The notes below the pieces were generated by a model. The model had not been told where the DNA came from. It saw nothing but the letters and a program-made list of their open reading frames with translations, and made no database searches. Below, one piece after another: positions 26,565 through 34,929 of a stretch of DNA of 64,000 nt. Position 1 is the stretch's first letter; each line of letters opens with the position of its first letter. The stretch is from Pelagibacterium lacus (GTDB lineage Bacteria; Pseudomonadota; Alphaproteobacteria; Rhizobiales; Devosiaceae): NCBI RefSeq assembly GCF_003345525.1, contig NZ_QQNH01000010.1:21130-85129 (forward strand), given 5' to 3'. The position numbers and the translations under genes are program-made.

Positions 26565-26861
26565 ATGGACAACCGCGATACAAATCAAAGGCCGGGATGG
26601 CTGGAAAATTTCCTTGGCGGCACGCCGGGCCGCGTCATCGTGCGGCTGATCATCATGAGCCTCGTGGTGGGTTTCCTGATGAGTGTGTTCGGTATCAGCC
26701 CCGAGGCGATCTTCCGCTCGTTCCAGGGCTTCGTCAATTCGATCTTCGACAACGGGTTCGAGGTGTTCCGCGACGCCTTCGCCTATGTGCTGACGGGCGC
26801 GGCGATCGTCCTGCCGCTGTGGTTCGTGGGACGCCTTCTGGCGGCGGGCCGGCGCAGATAG
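26565..26861 (+). CDS. DUF6460-type small membrane protein
   Basis: This protein is 98 aa from ATG 26565. Two hydrophobic segments lie at about residues 24-44 (VIVRLIIMSLVVGFLMSVFG) and 70-90 (FAYVLTGAAIVLPLWFVGRL), with a positively charged tail AAGRRR. The N-terminus is polar and glycine-rich. It matches my memory of DUF6460 proteins of Hyphomicrobiales; function unknown. It is divergent from the Lhr-type helicase with 92 bp between starts. Confidence 0.82.
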   Translation: MDNRDTNQRPGWLENFLGGTPGRVIVRLIIMSLVVGFLMSVFGISPEAIFRSFQGFVNSIFDNGFEVFRDAFAYVLTGAAIVLPLWFVGRLLAAGRRR

Positions 26862-26872
26862 GCGGGATAAGT

Positions 26873-26902
26873 GCCGGGGGAGGTTGAGCAGGCTCCCCGG
26901 GC
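26873..26902. repeat. GC-rich hairpin after the DUF6460 gene
   Basis: GCCGGGGGAG and CTCCCCGGGC pair with one mismatch around a 10-nt loop, 12 bp past the stop. No T-tract, so only a possible terminator. Confidence 0.3.
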
Positions 26903-26967
26903 GCAATAGGATGGCGTCATCGGCTCCGGCCATATTCCTCTTTCTCTCGCCTCAAGGTTCCTCGCTC

Positions 26968-27735
26968 ATGTCCCCGATCATCTTCATCACCGGCGCCACC
27001 TCCGGTTTTGGCGCCGCCACGGCGCGCCATTTCGCCCATAATGGCTGGAAGGTCGTCGCCACCGGGCGCAGGCGCGAGCGGCTGGCTGAACTGGAGGCCG
27101 AATTCCCCGAGATCGTGCACGGCATTGAGATGGATCTGACCGACCCGGCCTCGATCAAGCGCGCCGTCGCGGCCATCCCGGAAAACTTCCGCCCCATCAC
27201 CTGCCTGTTCAACAATGGCGGGCTGGCGCTGGGGACCGGGGCCATCCCCGATGTCGATACCGACCAGTGGCAGACGATGATCGACACCAATATCACGGGG
27301 CTCCTGCACACGACGCTGGAAGTGCTGCCCCTCGTCAAAGAGGTGGGACGCGGGTCCTCGATCATCAATGTCGGCTCGATCGCCGGGCGATTCCCTTATA
27401 CGGGCGGCAATGTCTATGGCGCCACCAAGGCCTTCGTGCACCAGTTCTCGATGAACCTGCGCACCGACACCATGGGCACCGGCATCCGCGTCACCTCACT
27501 CGAACCCGGCCACGCGAAATCGGAATTCACCGCCGTGCGCACCGGAGGCGATTTCGAGGCCAATGAGCGGATGTATGTGGACAACGAGCCGCTGCTGCCC
27601 GAGGACATCGCCGAGACCGTCTGGTGGCTGGCCAACCTGCCGCCGCACGTCAACGTCAATTCCATCGAGATCATGCCCGTCTGCCAGGTCCCCACGCGCC
27701 CGGTGATCCTCAAGAACAGCGATTTCCAGAGCTAG
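26968..27735 (+). CDS. Short-chain dehydrogenase/reductase, YdfG-like
   Basis: The product is 255 aa from ATG 26968. The classical SDR motifs are present: TGATSGFGAA (GxxxGxG, residues 8-17), VGSIAGRF with the catalytic Ser, and YGATKAF with the Tyr-Lys pair. The NNAG motif reads NNGG. The whole resembles YdfG/3-hydroxyacid dehydrogenases (LFNNGG, NINSIEIMPV-like end), which oxidise L-allo-threonine or serine with NADP. Substrate not determined. It precedes the MATE gene by 50 bp on the same strand. Confidence 0.92.
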   Translation: MSPIIFITGATSGFGAATARHFAHNGWKVVATGRRRERLAELEAEFPEIVHGIEMDLTDPASIKRAVAAIPENFRPITCLFNNGGLALGTGAIPDVDTDQWQTMIDTNITGLLHTTLEVLPLVKEVGRGSSIINVGSIAGRFPYTGGNVYGATKAFVHQFSMNLRTDTMGTGIRVTSLEPGHAKSEFTAVRTGGDFEANERMYVDNEPLLPEDIAETVWWLANLPPHVNVNSIEIMPVCQVPTRPVILKNSDFQS

Positions 27736-27785
27736 GGGCCCTGCAATCGGGTAAACAAAGCGTTCTCCACCGGGCCGATCCTGCA

Positions 27786-29120
27786 ATGACCACCGTCCAT
27801 CCCTTCCAAGTGCGCAATCGCGACGTCTGGGGCATTGCCGTGCCCGCGTCGGTGGCCTTCATCACCGAGCCGGTGGCCGGCATCATCGATATCGCCGTTA
27901 TCGGGCAATTGGGCGATGCGGGCCTTCTGGGCGGCGTGTCGCTCGGCGCCTCGGCCTTCAGCGTCATCTTCGCGCTGGCCTTCTTCCTGCGCTTCGGCAC
28001 GGCGGGGCTGACGGCGCAATCGGTGGGCGCCCGCGATCCGCTCGACGGGCTCCTGCACATGGCGCGGGCCATGCTGGTCGCCGCCGGCATGAGTGTCGTG
28101 CTGCTGGCGCTCTCCTATCCCATTCGGCTCGGCTTTGCCGTCGCCATGGCCCCGCCCCCCAATGCGGCCGGGGCCTTTGACGGCTATATGGGCGTGCGCA
28201 TGTGGTCGGTGCCCTTCGTGCTGGTCAACTACGTGCTGCTGGGCTGGTTCTACGGTCGGGCCAAGGCCCGCACCGGCATGTGGCTGCAAATCATGGTCAA
28301 CGTCACCAATGTCGTGCTCAGCATATGGTTCGTGCAGGGGCTGGGCTGGGGCGTGCCGGGGGTGGCCTGGGCGACGGTCATCGGGCAGAGCACCGCCGCC
28401 ATTGCCGGGCTGGCCATCGTCCTGCGCCATTATGGCGGGCTCAACGCCATCAGGGCCAATACCAGCATGGCGGCTATGGCCGATGTCACCGCCCTGCGCC
28501 GCATGATGGGGATCAGCCGCGACCTCATCATCCGCTCGGCGGCCCTGATGGGGGGCTTTGCCTATTTCGCGGCGCAGAGCGCAAGGGTGGGCGAGGTGGA
28601 ACTGGCGGCCAACGCCATCCTGTTGCAGCTCTTTTCGGTTTCGGCCTTCTTTCTCGACGGCATTGCCACGGCGGTGGAACAATTGTGCGGCAGGGCGGTG
28701 GGGGCCCGCTGGCGCCCCGCCTTCGAGCAGGCTACGCGGCTCGGGCTTGGCTGGGGCTTTGTGATCGCCGGCACGCTGAGCCTCCTGCTGTTCGTCTTCG
28801 GCGGGCTGGCCATCGATCTGATGACCACCAGCGAACCCGTGCGCGACATGGCGCGGGTCTATCTGGTCATGGCGGCCCTGACCCCGCTCAGCGGCATGCC
28901 GGCCTTCGTCTATGACGGGATCATGATCGGCGCGACGCTCAACGTCACCATGCGCAACGGCATGCTGATCTCGCTGGCCGCTTTCCTCGCCACGGCGATG
29001 ATCCTCCAGCCGCTATTGGGCCTGTGGGGCCTCTGGATCGCCATGCATGTCCTGCTGCTGACCCGGGCCGGCATCTATGCCTGGGCCATCGGGCGGCGCA
29101 AGGATGAGATCTTCGCTTAG
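27786..29120 (+). CDS. MATE-family efflux transporter (DinF-like)
   Basis: The product is 444 aa with twelve hydrophobic segments, the standard MATE length. The N-terminal part EPVAGIIDIAVIGQLGDAGLLGGV is the conserved MATE beginning (shown here as EPVAGIIDIAVIG then QLGDAGLLGGV), and the second half repeats the pattern. It would export cationic compounds in exchange for protons or sodium. It ends convergent with pyrD, overlapping by 4 bp. Confidence 0.94.
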   Translation: MTTVHPFQVRNRDVWGIAVPASVAFITEPVAGIIDIAVIGQLGDAGLLGGVSLGASAFSVIFALAFFLRFGTAGLTAQSVGARDPLDGLLHMARAMLVAAGMSVVLLALSYPIRLGFAVAMAPPPNAAGAFDGYMGVRMWSVPFVLVNYVLLGWFYGRAKARTGMWLQIMVNVTNVVLSIWFVQGLGWGVPGVAWATVIGQSTAAIAGLAIVLRHYGGLNAIRANTSMAAMADVTALRRMMGISRDLIIRSAALMGGFAYFAAQSARVGEVELAANAILLQLFSVSAFFLDGIATAVEQLCGRAVGARWRPAFEQATRLGLGWGFVIAGTLSLLLFVFGGLAIDLMTTSEPVRDMARVYLVMAALTPLSGMPAFVYDGIMIGATLNVTMRNGMLISLAAFLATAMILQPLLGLWGLWIAMHVLLLTRAGIYAWAIGRRKDEIFA

Positions 29121-30217
29121 AGCGCGCCGCGGCCCTCGGCCCAGTCGGCGACCGCCGTGCCGGTGAGGCCGGAGACCGATCCGAGCCCCTGTGCGGCGAT
29201 CGCCTGGCTGAGCCCGGACTTGATCTCCTCGATCATTTCCAGTCCGCCGAACACCAGCGCCGAATAGAGCTGGACCACATTGGCGCCGGCCTCGAACTTG
29301 GCGATGGCGCTTCGGGCCGAATGGACGCCACCCACCCCGATGATGGGGAAATCGGGCCCCAGCCGCAGGCGCATCTGCGCGAGGCGCCGGGTGGCGAGGG
29401 CAAAGAGCGGGCGGCCCGACAGCCCGCCGGCTTCCGTTGCGTTTTCCTGGCCCGCCACCGCGTCGCGCGCGATGGTGGTGTTGGAAACGATCAGGCCGTC
29501 GATGCCGCTGGCCAGGACGATGCGGGCGATATCGTCCATCTGGGGTTCGTCGAGGTCGGGGGCGATCTTGAGCAGGATGGGCGTCTGCCGCCCTTGGCCG
29601 GCGCGGGCCTCGGTCACCGCGCCGAGCAGGCGCCGCAGCGCGTCCTCGGCCTGGAAATTGCGCAGGCCCGGCGTATTGGGCGAGGAGACGTTGACGGTGA
29701 GATAATCGGCCAGGGGGGAGAAGGCGACGACGCCCTTGACGAAATCGGCGACGAAATCGGCGCTGTCCCGGTTGGCGCCGATATTGACGCCCACCACGCC
29801 GCCCGGCGCCCGCCCGGCCAGGCGACGGGCCACCGCGTCATGGCCGTCATTGTTGAAGCCCATCCGGTTGATGACGCCCATGGACTGGGGGAGCCGGAAG
29901 ACCCGTGGTGCCGGATTGCCCCGTTGCGGCAAGGGCGTGACCGTGCCGATCTCGACACATCCCAGGCCCATCCGCATCAGGGGATCGGGGACCTCGGCAT
30001 TCTTGTCGAAGCCCGCCGCCATGCCGATGGGATTGGAGAGGTCGAGGCCGAGGAAACGGGTGGCGAGATTGGCCGGATCGGCGGCGCCGGCCGGCACCAG
30101 GCCGAATTTGAGCGCGTTGAGCGTCGCCTTGTGGGCCGTCTCGGCTTCCATCCTCAAAAGGGAGTCGCGGGCAAATTTCTGCAGCGTGGCGTGACGGAGG
30201 AGATCGCCCAGCGCCAT
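29117..30217 (-). CDS. pyrD: Dihydroorotate dehydrogenase, class 2 (quinone-dependent)
   Basis: The product is 366 aa. ATG 30217 shares its first base pair region with the stop of the DUF952 gene (TGATG), so the two are coupled. The N-terminal amphipathic region ETAHKATLNALKFGL is the class 2 membrane anchor. FMN-site motifs follow: NPIGMAAGFDKN, INRMGFNNDG, and LTVNVSSPNTPGLRNF, where the class 2 catalytic base is Ser rather than Cys. It makes orotate in pyrimidine synthesis, reducing ubiquinone at the inner membrane. Confidence 0.97.
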   Translation of the reverse strand: MALGDLLRHATLQKFARDSLLRMEAETAHKATLNALKFGLVPAGAADPANLATRFLGLDLSNPIGMAAGFDKNAEVPDPLMRMGLGCVEIGTVTPLPQRGNPAPRVFRLPQSMGVINRMGFNNDGHDAVARRLAGRAPGGVVGVNIGANRDSADFVADFVKGVVAFSPLADYLTVNVSSPNTPGLRNFQAEDALRRLLGAVTEARAGQGRQTPILLKIAPDLDEPQMDDIARIVLASGIDGLIVSNTTIARDAVAGQENATEAGGLSGRPLFALATRRLAQMRLRLGPDFPIIGVGGVHSARSAIAKFEAGANVVQLYSALVFGGLEMIEEIKSGLSQAIAAQGLGSVSGLTGTAVADWAEGRGAL

Positions 30218-30561
30218 CAGACAAGCTCCGGCAGGTCGAAGCCGCCATCGGCGCGGGCATTGAGGACATGTTCGGCGATCACCGCCGAAAGCGGCAGCGG
30301 CGCATAGAGATGGGGGAAGAGCTGCCCGCCGCGCGAGGGTTCCCAGGCGAGCTCCTGCGGCAGCAAGGCGGGATCGACGGTGGCCAGCACCAGTCCGGAT
30401 TGTCCCCGATAGTGTTTGTCGAGCGTTTCGGCCAATTGTGCGGCGGTCGAAAAATGGATGTAGCCATCGGCCAGATCGACCGAAGTGCCGAGCAATTGCC
30501 CGTCCTCCCGGGCCCGGTCCCAATCGGCACGCGAGGCAATTTTGTAAATGAGGGGGGCCAT
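30217..30561 (-). CDS. DUF952 domain protein
   Basis: The product is 114 aa. IYKIASRADWDRAREDG (residues 5-21) and DGYIHFSTAAQLAETLDKHY are the DUF952 signatures; PHLYAPLPLSAV is near the end. The fold is related to ADP-ribosyl-handling enzymes of the glutathione S-transferase-independent type, but no activity is established. The stop overlaps the pyrD start. It is divergent from the S24-type regulator. Confidence 0.93.
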   Translation of the reverse strand: MAPLIYKIASRADWDRAREDGQLLGTSVDLADGYIHFSTAAQLAETLDKHYRGQSGLVLATVDPALLPQELAWEPSRGGQLFPHLYAPLPLSAVIAEHVLNARADGGFDLPELV

Positions 30562-30626
30562 GACCGATCCTTTCGCCGGTGCGGGTCTAGATCGGAACGG
30601 CCCCGCTGCCAAGGGCGGAAATGACT

Positions 30627-30648
30627 TTACAATCACGTGATCGTGTAA
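30627..30648. promoter_or_regulatory. Operator-like palindrome between DUF952-pyrD and the S24 regulator
   Basis: A 22-bp sequence with outer arms TTACA and TGTAA encloses the perfect 10-bp palindrome ATCACGTGAT (30632-30641). It lies in the 135-bp divergent region, about 50 bp before the regulator start and 66 bp from the DUF952 start. The S24-type regulator is the obvious candidate ligand. Confidence 0.5.
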
Positions 30649-30696
30649 TAGGACTTGTTTCCATAAGAAAAGACTTCTTTCCTTTCGGACGCGCCG

Positions 30697-31338
30697 ATGC
30701 TCTCTCACCTCGCCATATGGGAAGCCCTTGACGCCCTTGCGGAGCGGCATGGCCTGTCGACATCGGGACTGGCCAAGCTGGCCGGGCTGGACGCCACGGC
30801 GTTCAATCCCTCCAAGCGGATCAGCAAGGACGGGCGCGAGCGCTGGCCCTCGACGGAGTCGATCGCCAAGGTCTTGCAGGCCACCCAGGAATCCTTCGAT
30901 ACGTTTCTGTCCTCCGCCGTGCCCTATGCGCAGGCATCCGGAACGGCGCCGGGTCGGACGGTGCCGCTGCTCGGCTTCGCCCAGGCCGGGTCGGGCGGCT
31001 ATTTCGACGCGGCGGGCTTTCCGGCCGGGCAGGGCTGGGACGAGGTGAAGTTCCCCGGCCTGGGGGATGGGTCGGCCTATGCCCTTGAAGTCACCGGGGA
31101 TTCCATGCAGCCGCTCTATCGCGACGGCGACATCATCATCGTCTCGCCCACCGAGCAATTGCGGCGCGGGGACCGGGTCGTGGCGCGCACCGCCGAGGGG
31201 GAGGTGATGGCCAAGATCCTCTATCGCCGCACGGAAAAGCAGATCGAGCTGCATTCGATCAATCCCGAGCACCCGCCCCGCCTGTTCCAGCCCCAGGAGA
31301 TCGACTGGATCGCCCGCATCCTGTGGGCCAGCCAGTAG
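30697..31338 (+). CDS. HTH/S24-family regulator (LexA/CI-like repressor)
   Basis: The product is 213 aa. The N-terminal 70 residues hold an XRE-type DNA-binding domain with an insertion (LSTSGLAKLAGLDATAFNPS). From about residue 85 there is an S24 peptidase domain: a possible Ala-Gly cleavage site in FAQAGSGG (about 96-103), the catalytic Ser in VTGDSMQPLY (about 137) and the catalytic Lys in VMAKILYR (about 175). Such proteins are repressors that may self-cleave on RecA or stress signals. The family is widespread in Rhizobiales as a chromosomal gene, and no phage genes are near. It probably binds the palindrome upstream. Confidence 0.92.
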   Translation: MLSHLAIWEALDALAERHGLSTSGLAKLAGLDATAFNPSKRISKDGRERWPSTESIAKVLQATQESFDTFLSSAVPYAQASGTAPGRTVPLLGFAQAGSGGYFDAAGFPAGQGWDEVKFPGLGDGSAYALEVTGDSMQPLYRDGDIIIVSPTEQLRRGDRVVARTAEGEVMAKILYRRTEKQIELHSINPEHPPRLFQPQEIDWIARILWASQ

Positions 31339-31342
31339 GCGG

Positions 31343-31780
31343 TCAGGCCAGCGCCTCGGCCAGCAGATCGAGCCAGGCGGTCCAGCCCTGCCGGGTCGCT
31401 TCGATCCCCTCGTCATCCATGGCTTCCCCTTCCCACGCATTGGTGAAGGTGAGTTCGGTGCGGTTGGCATCGAGCGGGCGCAGCTGGATGGTGATGGTCT
31501 CGTTCGTATAGGGATTGTCCTGCGGCGCTATCTGGGCGGCCCCGAAGGTCATGACGATTTTCCGGTCGGCAATCAGTTCGAGATAGCGTCCTTCATGGAC
31601 GAATGTGCCGCCCTCTCCGTCGTCATTGACAAACCGATAGGAACCGCCCACTCGCACATCGGCCCGCTCGACCTGCCCCACCCAGGTGCCCAGCCGGTCC
31701 GGATCGGTCCAGGCCGCATAGACATCCTCTGCGGGGGCCTCGAAGGTCCGCACGATCGACACCGAATGGTTGTTGCTCAT
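31343..31780 (-). CDS. SRPBCC (AHSA1/CalC-type) domain protein
   Basis: The product is 145 aa. VRTFEAPAEDVYAAWTDPDRL and VGGSYRFVNDDGEGGTFVHEGRYLEL are the AHSA1 signatures, given here in part. The Bet v1-like fold forms a hydrophobic cavity. Members are often co-transcribed with ArsR regulators, but none is here. Its start is 28 bp after the stop of the upstream lysS gene on the same strand, so they may share a transcript. Function unknown. Confidence 0.9.
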   Translation of the reverse strand: MSNNHSVSIVRTFEAPAEDVYAAWTDPDRLGTWVGQVERADVRVGGSYRFVNDDGEGGTFVHEGRYLELIADRKIVMTFGAAQIAPQDNPYTNETITIQLRPLDANRTELTFTNAWEGEAMDDEGIEATRQGWTAWLDLLAEALA

Positions 31781-31808
31781 TTTGGCTCTCCTCCTGCCGG
31801 GGGACGTA

Positions 31809-33452
31809 TTATGCCTTGGCCAACTCGCCGCTGAGCGCCCGCTCGATGAGCTTGCGGGTGTTTTCGATGCCGTAGAGCGCGGCGAAGGAGCCGAAGCGCG
31901 GTCCGCGCTCCTGCCCGATCAGCACCTGGTAGAGCATCTGGAAAAAGGCGCCGGACACCCCCGGCCCACCGCTCGGGCCGAGGCGCTTGTGGTCCTGATA
32001 GCGCTCGATCTCGCGCGCCACGTCGAGCGCCGCGTTCTGGATGGCCTCGCCATCGGCGTCGGCCGGCAGCTGGCCGAAGGCGTCCGACAGCGCCTCGAGC
32101 GCCTGGCGCTCCACCGCGTCGGGGGCGCGATAGGACTTTTTGACGAAATCGCGGAAATAGCGCATGGCATAGCCGACCAGCACGTCGAGATGCGGGTGGC
32201 TCTGGGGCGTCGTCCCCGGCGCATAGGCCGAGATATAGCCCCACATGACGTCCGCGCTCTCGGGATTGGAGGCGGTGGCGAGGTTGAGCAGCAGCGCAAA
32301 GCTCACCGGCATGTCGACGGCCGGCGGCCGGCCCGAATGGATGTGGAAGGTGGGGTTTTCCAGCAGCTGGGCCGCATCCTCGGCCTGCGCCTTGGCGGCG
32401 AAGCTGTAATATTCGTCCACCGCCTTGGGGATGACGTCGAAATAGAGCCGCTTGGCTGTCCGGGGCTTCTGGAACATGAACAGCGCCAGGCTCTCCGAGG
32501 AGGCATAGGTCAGCCATTCGTCGATGGTGATGCCGTTGCCCTTGGACTTGGAGATCTTCTGGCCTTCCTCGTCGAGGAACAGCTCGTAGACGTAATGCTC
32601 GGGCGGGGTGCCGCCGAGAATGGAGCAGATGCGGTCATAGATCGCCTGATTGGTCTGGTGGTCCTTGCCGAACATCTCGAAATCGACCCCCAGCGCCGCC
32701 CAGCGCATGCCGAAATCGGGCTTCCATTGCAGCTTGACGTTGCCGCCGGTGACCGGCAGCGTCACGTCGCGCCCGTCCTCGTCTGCGAAGGTCACCGTGC
32801 CGTCCTTGGCGTTGACCTCCTTCATCGGCACATAGAGCACCCGCCCCGAGACCGGGGAGATCGGCAGGATGGGCGAATAGGTCGCCTGCCGCTCGGCGCC
32901 GAGCGTGGGCAGCATCACCTCCATGATGGCGTCATAGCGCTCCAGCGCCCGCAGCAGCATGGCGTCGAACTTGCCGGACGTATAGTATTCGGTGGCCGAG
33001 GCGAATTCGTAGTCGAACCCGAAAGTGTCGAGGAAACGCCGCAGCATGGCGTTGTTGTGCGCGCCGAAGCTGGGATATTCATTGGTCCAGGGATCGGGCA
33101 CCGCCGTCAGCGGCTTTTGCAGATAGGGCTCGAGCGCCTCGCGGGACGGCACGTTGTCGGGGATCTTGCGCATGCCGTCCATGTCGTCGGAAAAGCAGAT
33201 CAGCCGCGTCTTGATGGCGTCGCCTGTCAGGAGCCGGAACGCGGTGCGCACCATGGTGGTGCGCATCACCTCCCCGAAGGTGCCGATATGGGGCTTGCCC
33301 GACGGACCGTAGCCAGTCTCGAAGATCACTTCGGATTTGCCGAGCCTTTCGGCCCGCGCCACCACCTTGCGCGCTTCCTCGAACGGCCAGGCGCGGGCGC
33401 CGGTCGCGGCTTCGATGGCGGAAGGGTCGAGCGGGGGCAGGGTCTGGGACAC
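31809..33452 (-). CDS. lysS: Lysine--tRNA ligase, class I
   Basis: GTG 33452 gives 547 aa and has AAAGGACGG 8 nt upstream; the longer frame from 33518 adds nothing conserved. The class I signatures are visible: PHIG (HIGH box, residues 54-57) in [15 protein letters not shown], and KISKSKGNG (KMSKS box, about residue 298). The C-terminal half is the alpha-helical anticodon-binding region. It charges tRNA-Lys in the cytosol. The archaeal-type class I enzyme instead of the common class II form is typical of many alphaproteobacteria. Confidence 0.97.
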   Translation of the reverse strand: MSQTLPPLDPSAIEAATGARAWPFEEARKVVARAERLGKSEVIFETGYGPSGKPHIGTFGEVMRTTMVRTAFRLLTGDAIKTRLICFSDDMDGMRKIPDNVPSREALEPYLQKPLTAVPDPWTNEYPSFGAHNNAMLRRFLDTFGFDYEFASATEYYTSGKFDAMLLRALERYDAIMEVMLPTLGAERQATYSPILPISPVSGRVLYVPMKEVNAKDGTVTFADEDGRDVTLPVTGGNVKLQWKPDFGMRWAALGVDFEMFGKDHQTNQAIYDRICSILGGTPPEHYVYELFLDEEGQKISKSKGNGITIDEWLTYASSESLALFMFQKPRTAKRLYFDVIPKAVDEYYSFAAKAQAEDAAQLLENPTFHIHSGRPPAVDMPVSFALLLNLATASNPESADVMWGYISAYAPGTTPQSHPHLDVLVGYAMRYFRDFVKKSYRAPDAVERQALEALSDAFGQLPADADGEAIQNAALDVAREIERYQDHKRLGPSGGPGVSGAFFQMLYQVLIGQERGPRFGSFAALYGIENTRKLIERALSGELAKA

Positions 33453-33604
33453 GAAAAGGCCCGTCCTTTGGCAAGGGGTGTGGAGAAAACCAGCCGGTGT
33501 TGCACCAACGCCGGGCAAACGTCAATGCCGATGACGGCGCCCTTGCGTCGGCCAACGGCTATTCCTAGAATCGTCTCCGGACCACCAGCACCGAGGGTGA
33601 TGTG

Positions 33605-34009
33605 ATGCAGATGTCGGTAACGGACGCGCTCGTCCATATCATGGTCATGACCGCTGTCTCGGACAAGGACGTGACGGAGCGGGAGATGGATCGCTTCGCC
33701 GCGCTGATCGGGCGCTGGCCGATCTTCGAGGAGTTCGACATCGCCCGCCTGTCCGAGGTGGCGAGCGCCTGCGTCGAGACCATCAACCGGGCCGGGCTCG
33801 ATGCCCTGCTCAACCAGATCGCCGAAACCCTCGAGCCGCGCCTGCAGGAAACCGCCTATGCCATCGCGGTGGAGATCGCCACGGTGGACCTCACGCTCAA
33901 CCAGGAGGAATTGCGCATGCTCGAGATGATCCGCGACGCCTTCTCCATCGACAGGCTGACCACCGCCGCCATCGAGACCTCGGCCCGTATCCGCCACCGC
34001 AAGCTCTAG
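33605..34009 (+). CDS. TerB-like (tellurite resistance B-type) protein
   Basis: The product is 134 aa from ATG 33605. It is all-helical by pattern, and DALVHIMVMTAVSDKDVTEREMDRF (two parts: DALVHIMVMTAVSDKD, VTEREMDRF) resembles the TerB start with its acidic metal-type cluster; TVDLTLNQEELRMLEMIRD repeats the acidic pattern near residue 105. TerB domains are linked to stress and membrane-associated complexes, but single-domain copies have no fixed role. It is divergent from lysS and converges on a binding-protein gene. Confidence 0.85.
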   Translation: MQMSVTDALVHIMVMTAVSDKDVTEREMDRFAALIGRWPIFEEFDIARLSEVASACVETINRAGLDALLNQIAETLEPRLQETAYAIAVEIATVDLTLNQEELRMLEMIRDAFSIDRLTTAAIETSARIRHRKL

Positions 34010-34024
34010 GCGGCTCGGAAGCGC

Positions 34025-34843
34025 TCAGTAAAAGCTCACCGGGAACCAGCGCAGGTACAATTCGTCCAGCCGGCCCTCGCGCTGCAGGCGGATCAGGGCC
34101 CAGTTGAGCGCCAGGCGCACATTGTCGAGCCCGGAGGGGACGGCCATGGCAAAGCCTGCCCCGAACAGGTCGGGCCGGAAATAGGCCTCGCCGGCAAAGC
34201 CGCAGCAGTCGGGATTCTCGTTGAGCCAGAACGAGGCCCGCACCGCATCGCCGAAATAATAGCCGATCTCGCCTGCCTCCAGTGCCTCCAGCGCCGCGAA
34301 ATCGCTCTCGAAGCCGACGATTTCGGCCTGGGGCAGGCTGGTTTCGGCAAGCTCCGCGTGCGGCGAGCCGGCCAAGACGCCCACCCTGCCGCCGATGGCG
34401 CCAGGGCGGAAATCCTGCGCGCTGTCCTTCGGGGCGACGAAGCGGGCCGGCAATTGCAGATAGATACGGGTGAAATCGAACCGTTCCGCCGCATCCCGGG
34501 TGATGTCGAGCCCGGCGATCAGCGCATCGCCCTGATTGTCGGCCAGCGCATCCTGCGCCTGGTTCCAGGGCCAGGCCTGGATGGTGCACCGCGCCCCCAG
34601 CCGCAGGCAGATAGCATTGGCGAGATCGACATGGAACCCGACCAGCCGCCCATTGGCGTCGGCATAGTTGAAGGGAGGGAAATCGTCGGTGGTCAGAAAC
34701 CGCAGCGCCGGGATTTCGGCCGGATCGAAAACGTCGTCGCGGGCATCGGGGTCCACATGCACCGGCAGGTCCTGCGCCCAGCCTGCCGCCGAAATGACGA
34801 GCATTATCAAGAGGGCAGGGAGAAGGGCCAGGTGTCGAGGCAC
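34025..34843 (-). CDS. Transporter substrate-binding domain protein (SBP_bac_3 family)
   Basis: GTG 34843 gives 272 aa with a signal peptide (LALLPALLIMLVISAAGWAQ). The mature protein shows the family pattern for polar amino acids: LRFLTTDDFPPFNYADANGRLVGF and DLANAICLRLGARC, then GDALIAGLDITRDAAERFDFT. Two Cys pairs (CLRLGARC, DCCG) could make disulfides. No permease or ATPase gene is adjacent, so it is either an orphan binding protein or a sensor-type protein. The start codon is uncertain because no good Shine-Dalgarno precedes it. Confidence 0.87.
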   Translation of the reverse strand: MPRHLALLPALLIMLVISAAGWAQDLPVHVDPDARDDVFDPAEIPALRFLTTDDFPPFNYADANGRLVGFHVDLANAICLRLGARCTIQAWPWNQAQDALADNQGDALIAGLDITRDAAERFDFTRIYLQLPARFVAPKDSAQDFRPGAIGGRVGVLAGSPHAELAETSLPQAEIVGFESDFAALEALEAGEIGYYFGDAVRASFWLNENPDCCGFAGEAYFRPDLFGAGFAMAVPSGLDNVRLALNWALIRLQREGRLDELYLRWFPVSFY

Positions 34844-34929
34844 GGGGATGTCCGGGGCCGGGGAGCAGAAGTGGTGTTTATGGCCTATTCGTCCGGCAAT
34901 TGATAGACTTGTCCCGTTTGGGGGGCAGG

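Noticed and set aside
23968..26649. 893-aa plus-strand open frame
   Set aside because: Complement of the Lhr-type helicase gene; no domain pattern, while the minus strand has all helicase motifs.
30697..31338. Prophage, on account of a CI/LexA-like repressor
   Set aside because: No integrase, structural or lysis genes nearby; neighbours are housekeeping genes and this regulator type is common as a chromosomal gene in the order.
30217..31470. 417-aa minus-strand frame that includes DUF952
   Set aside because: Only the last 114 residues are conserved (DUF952); the remainder is antisense to the S24 regulator.
31770..33605. 611-aa plus-strand open frame
   Set aside because: Complement of lysS, which has HIGH and KMSKS boxes on the minus strand.
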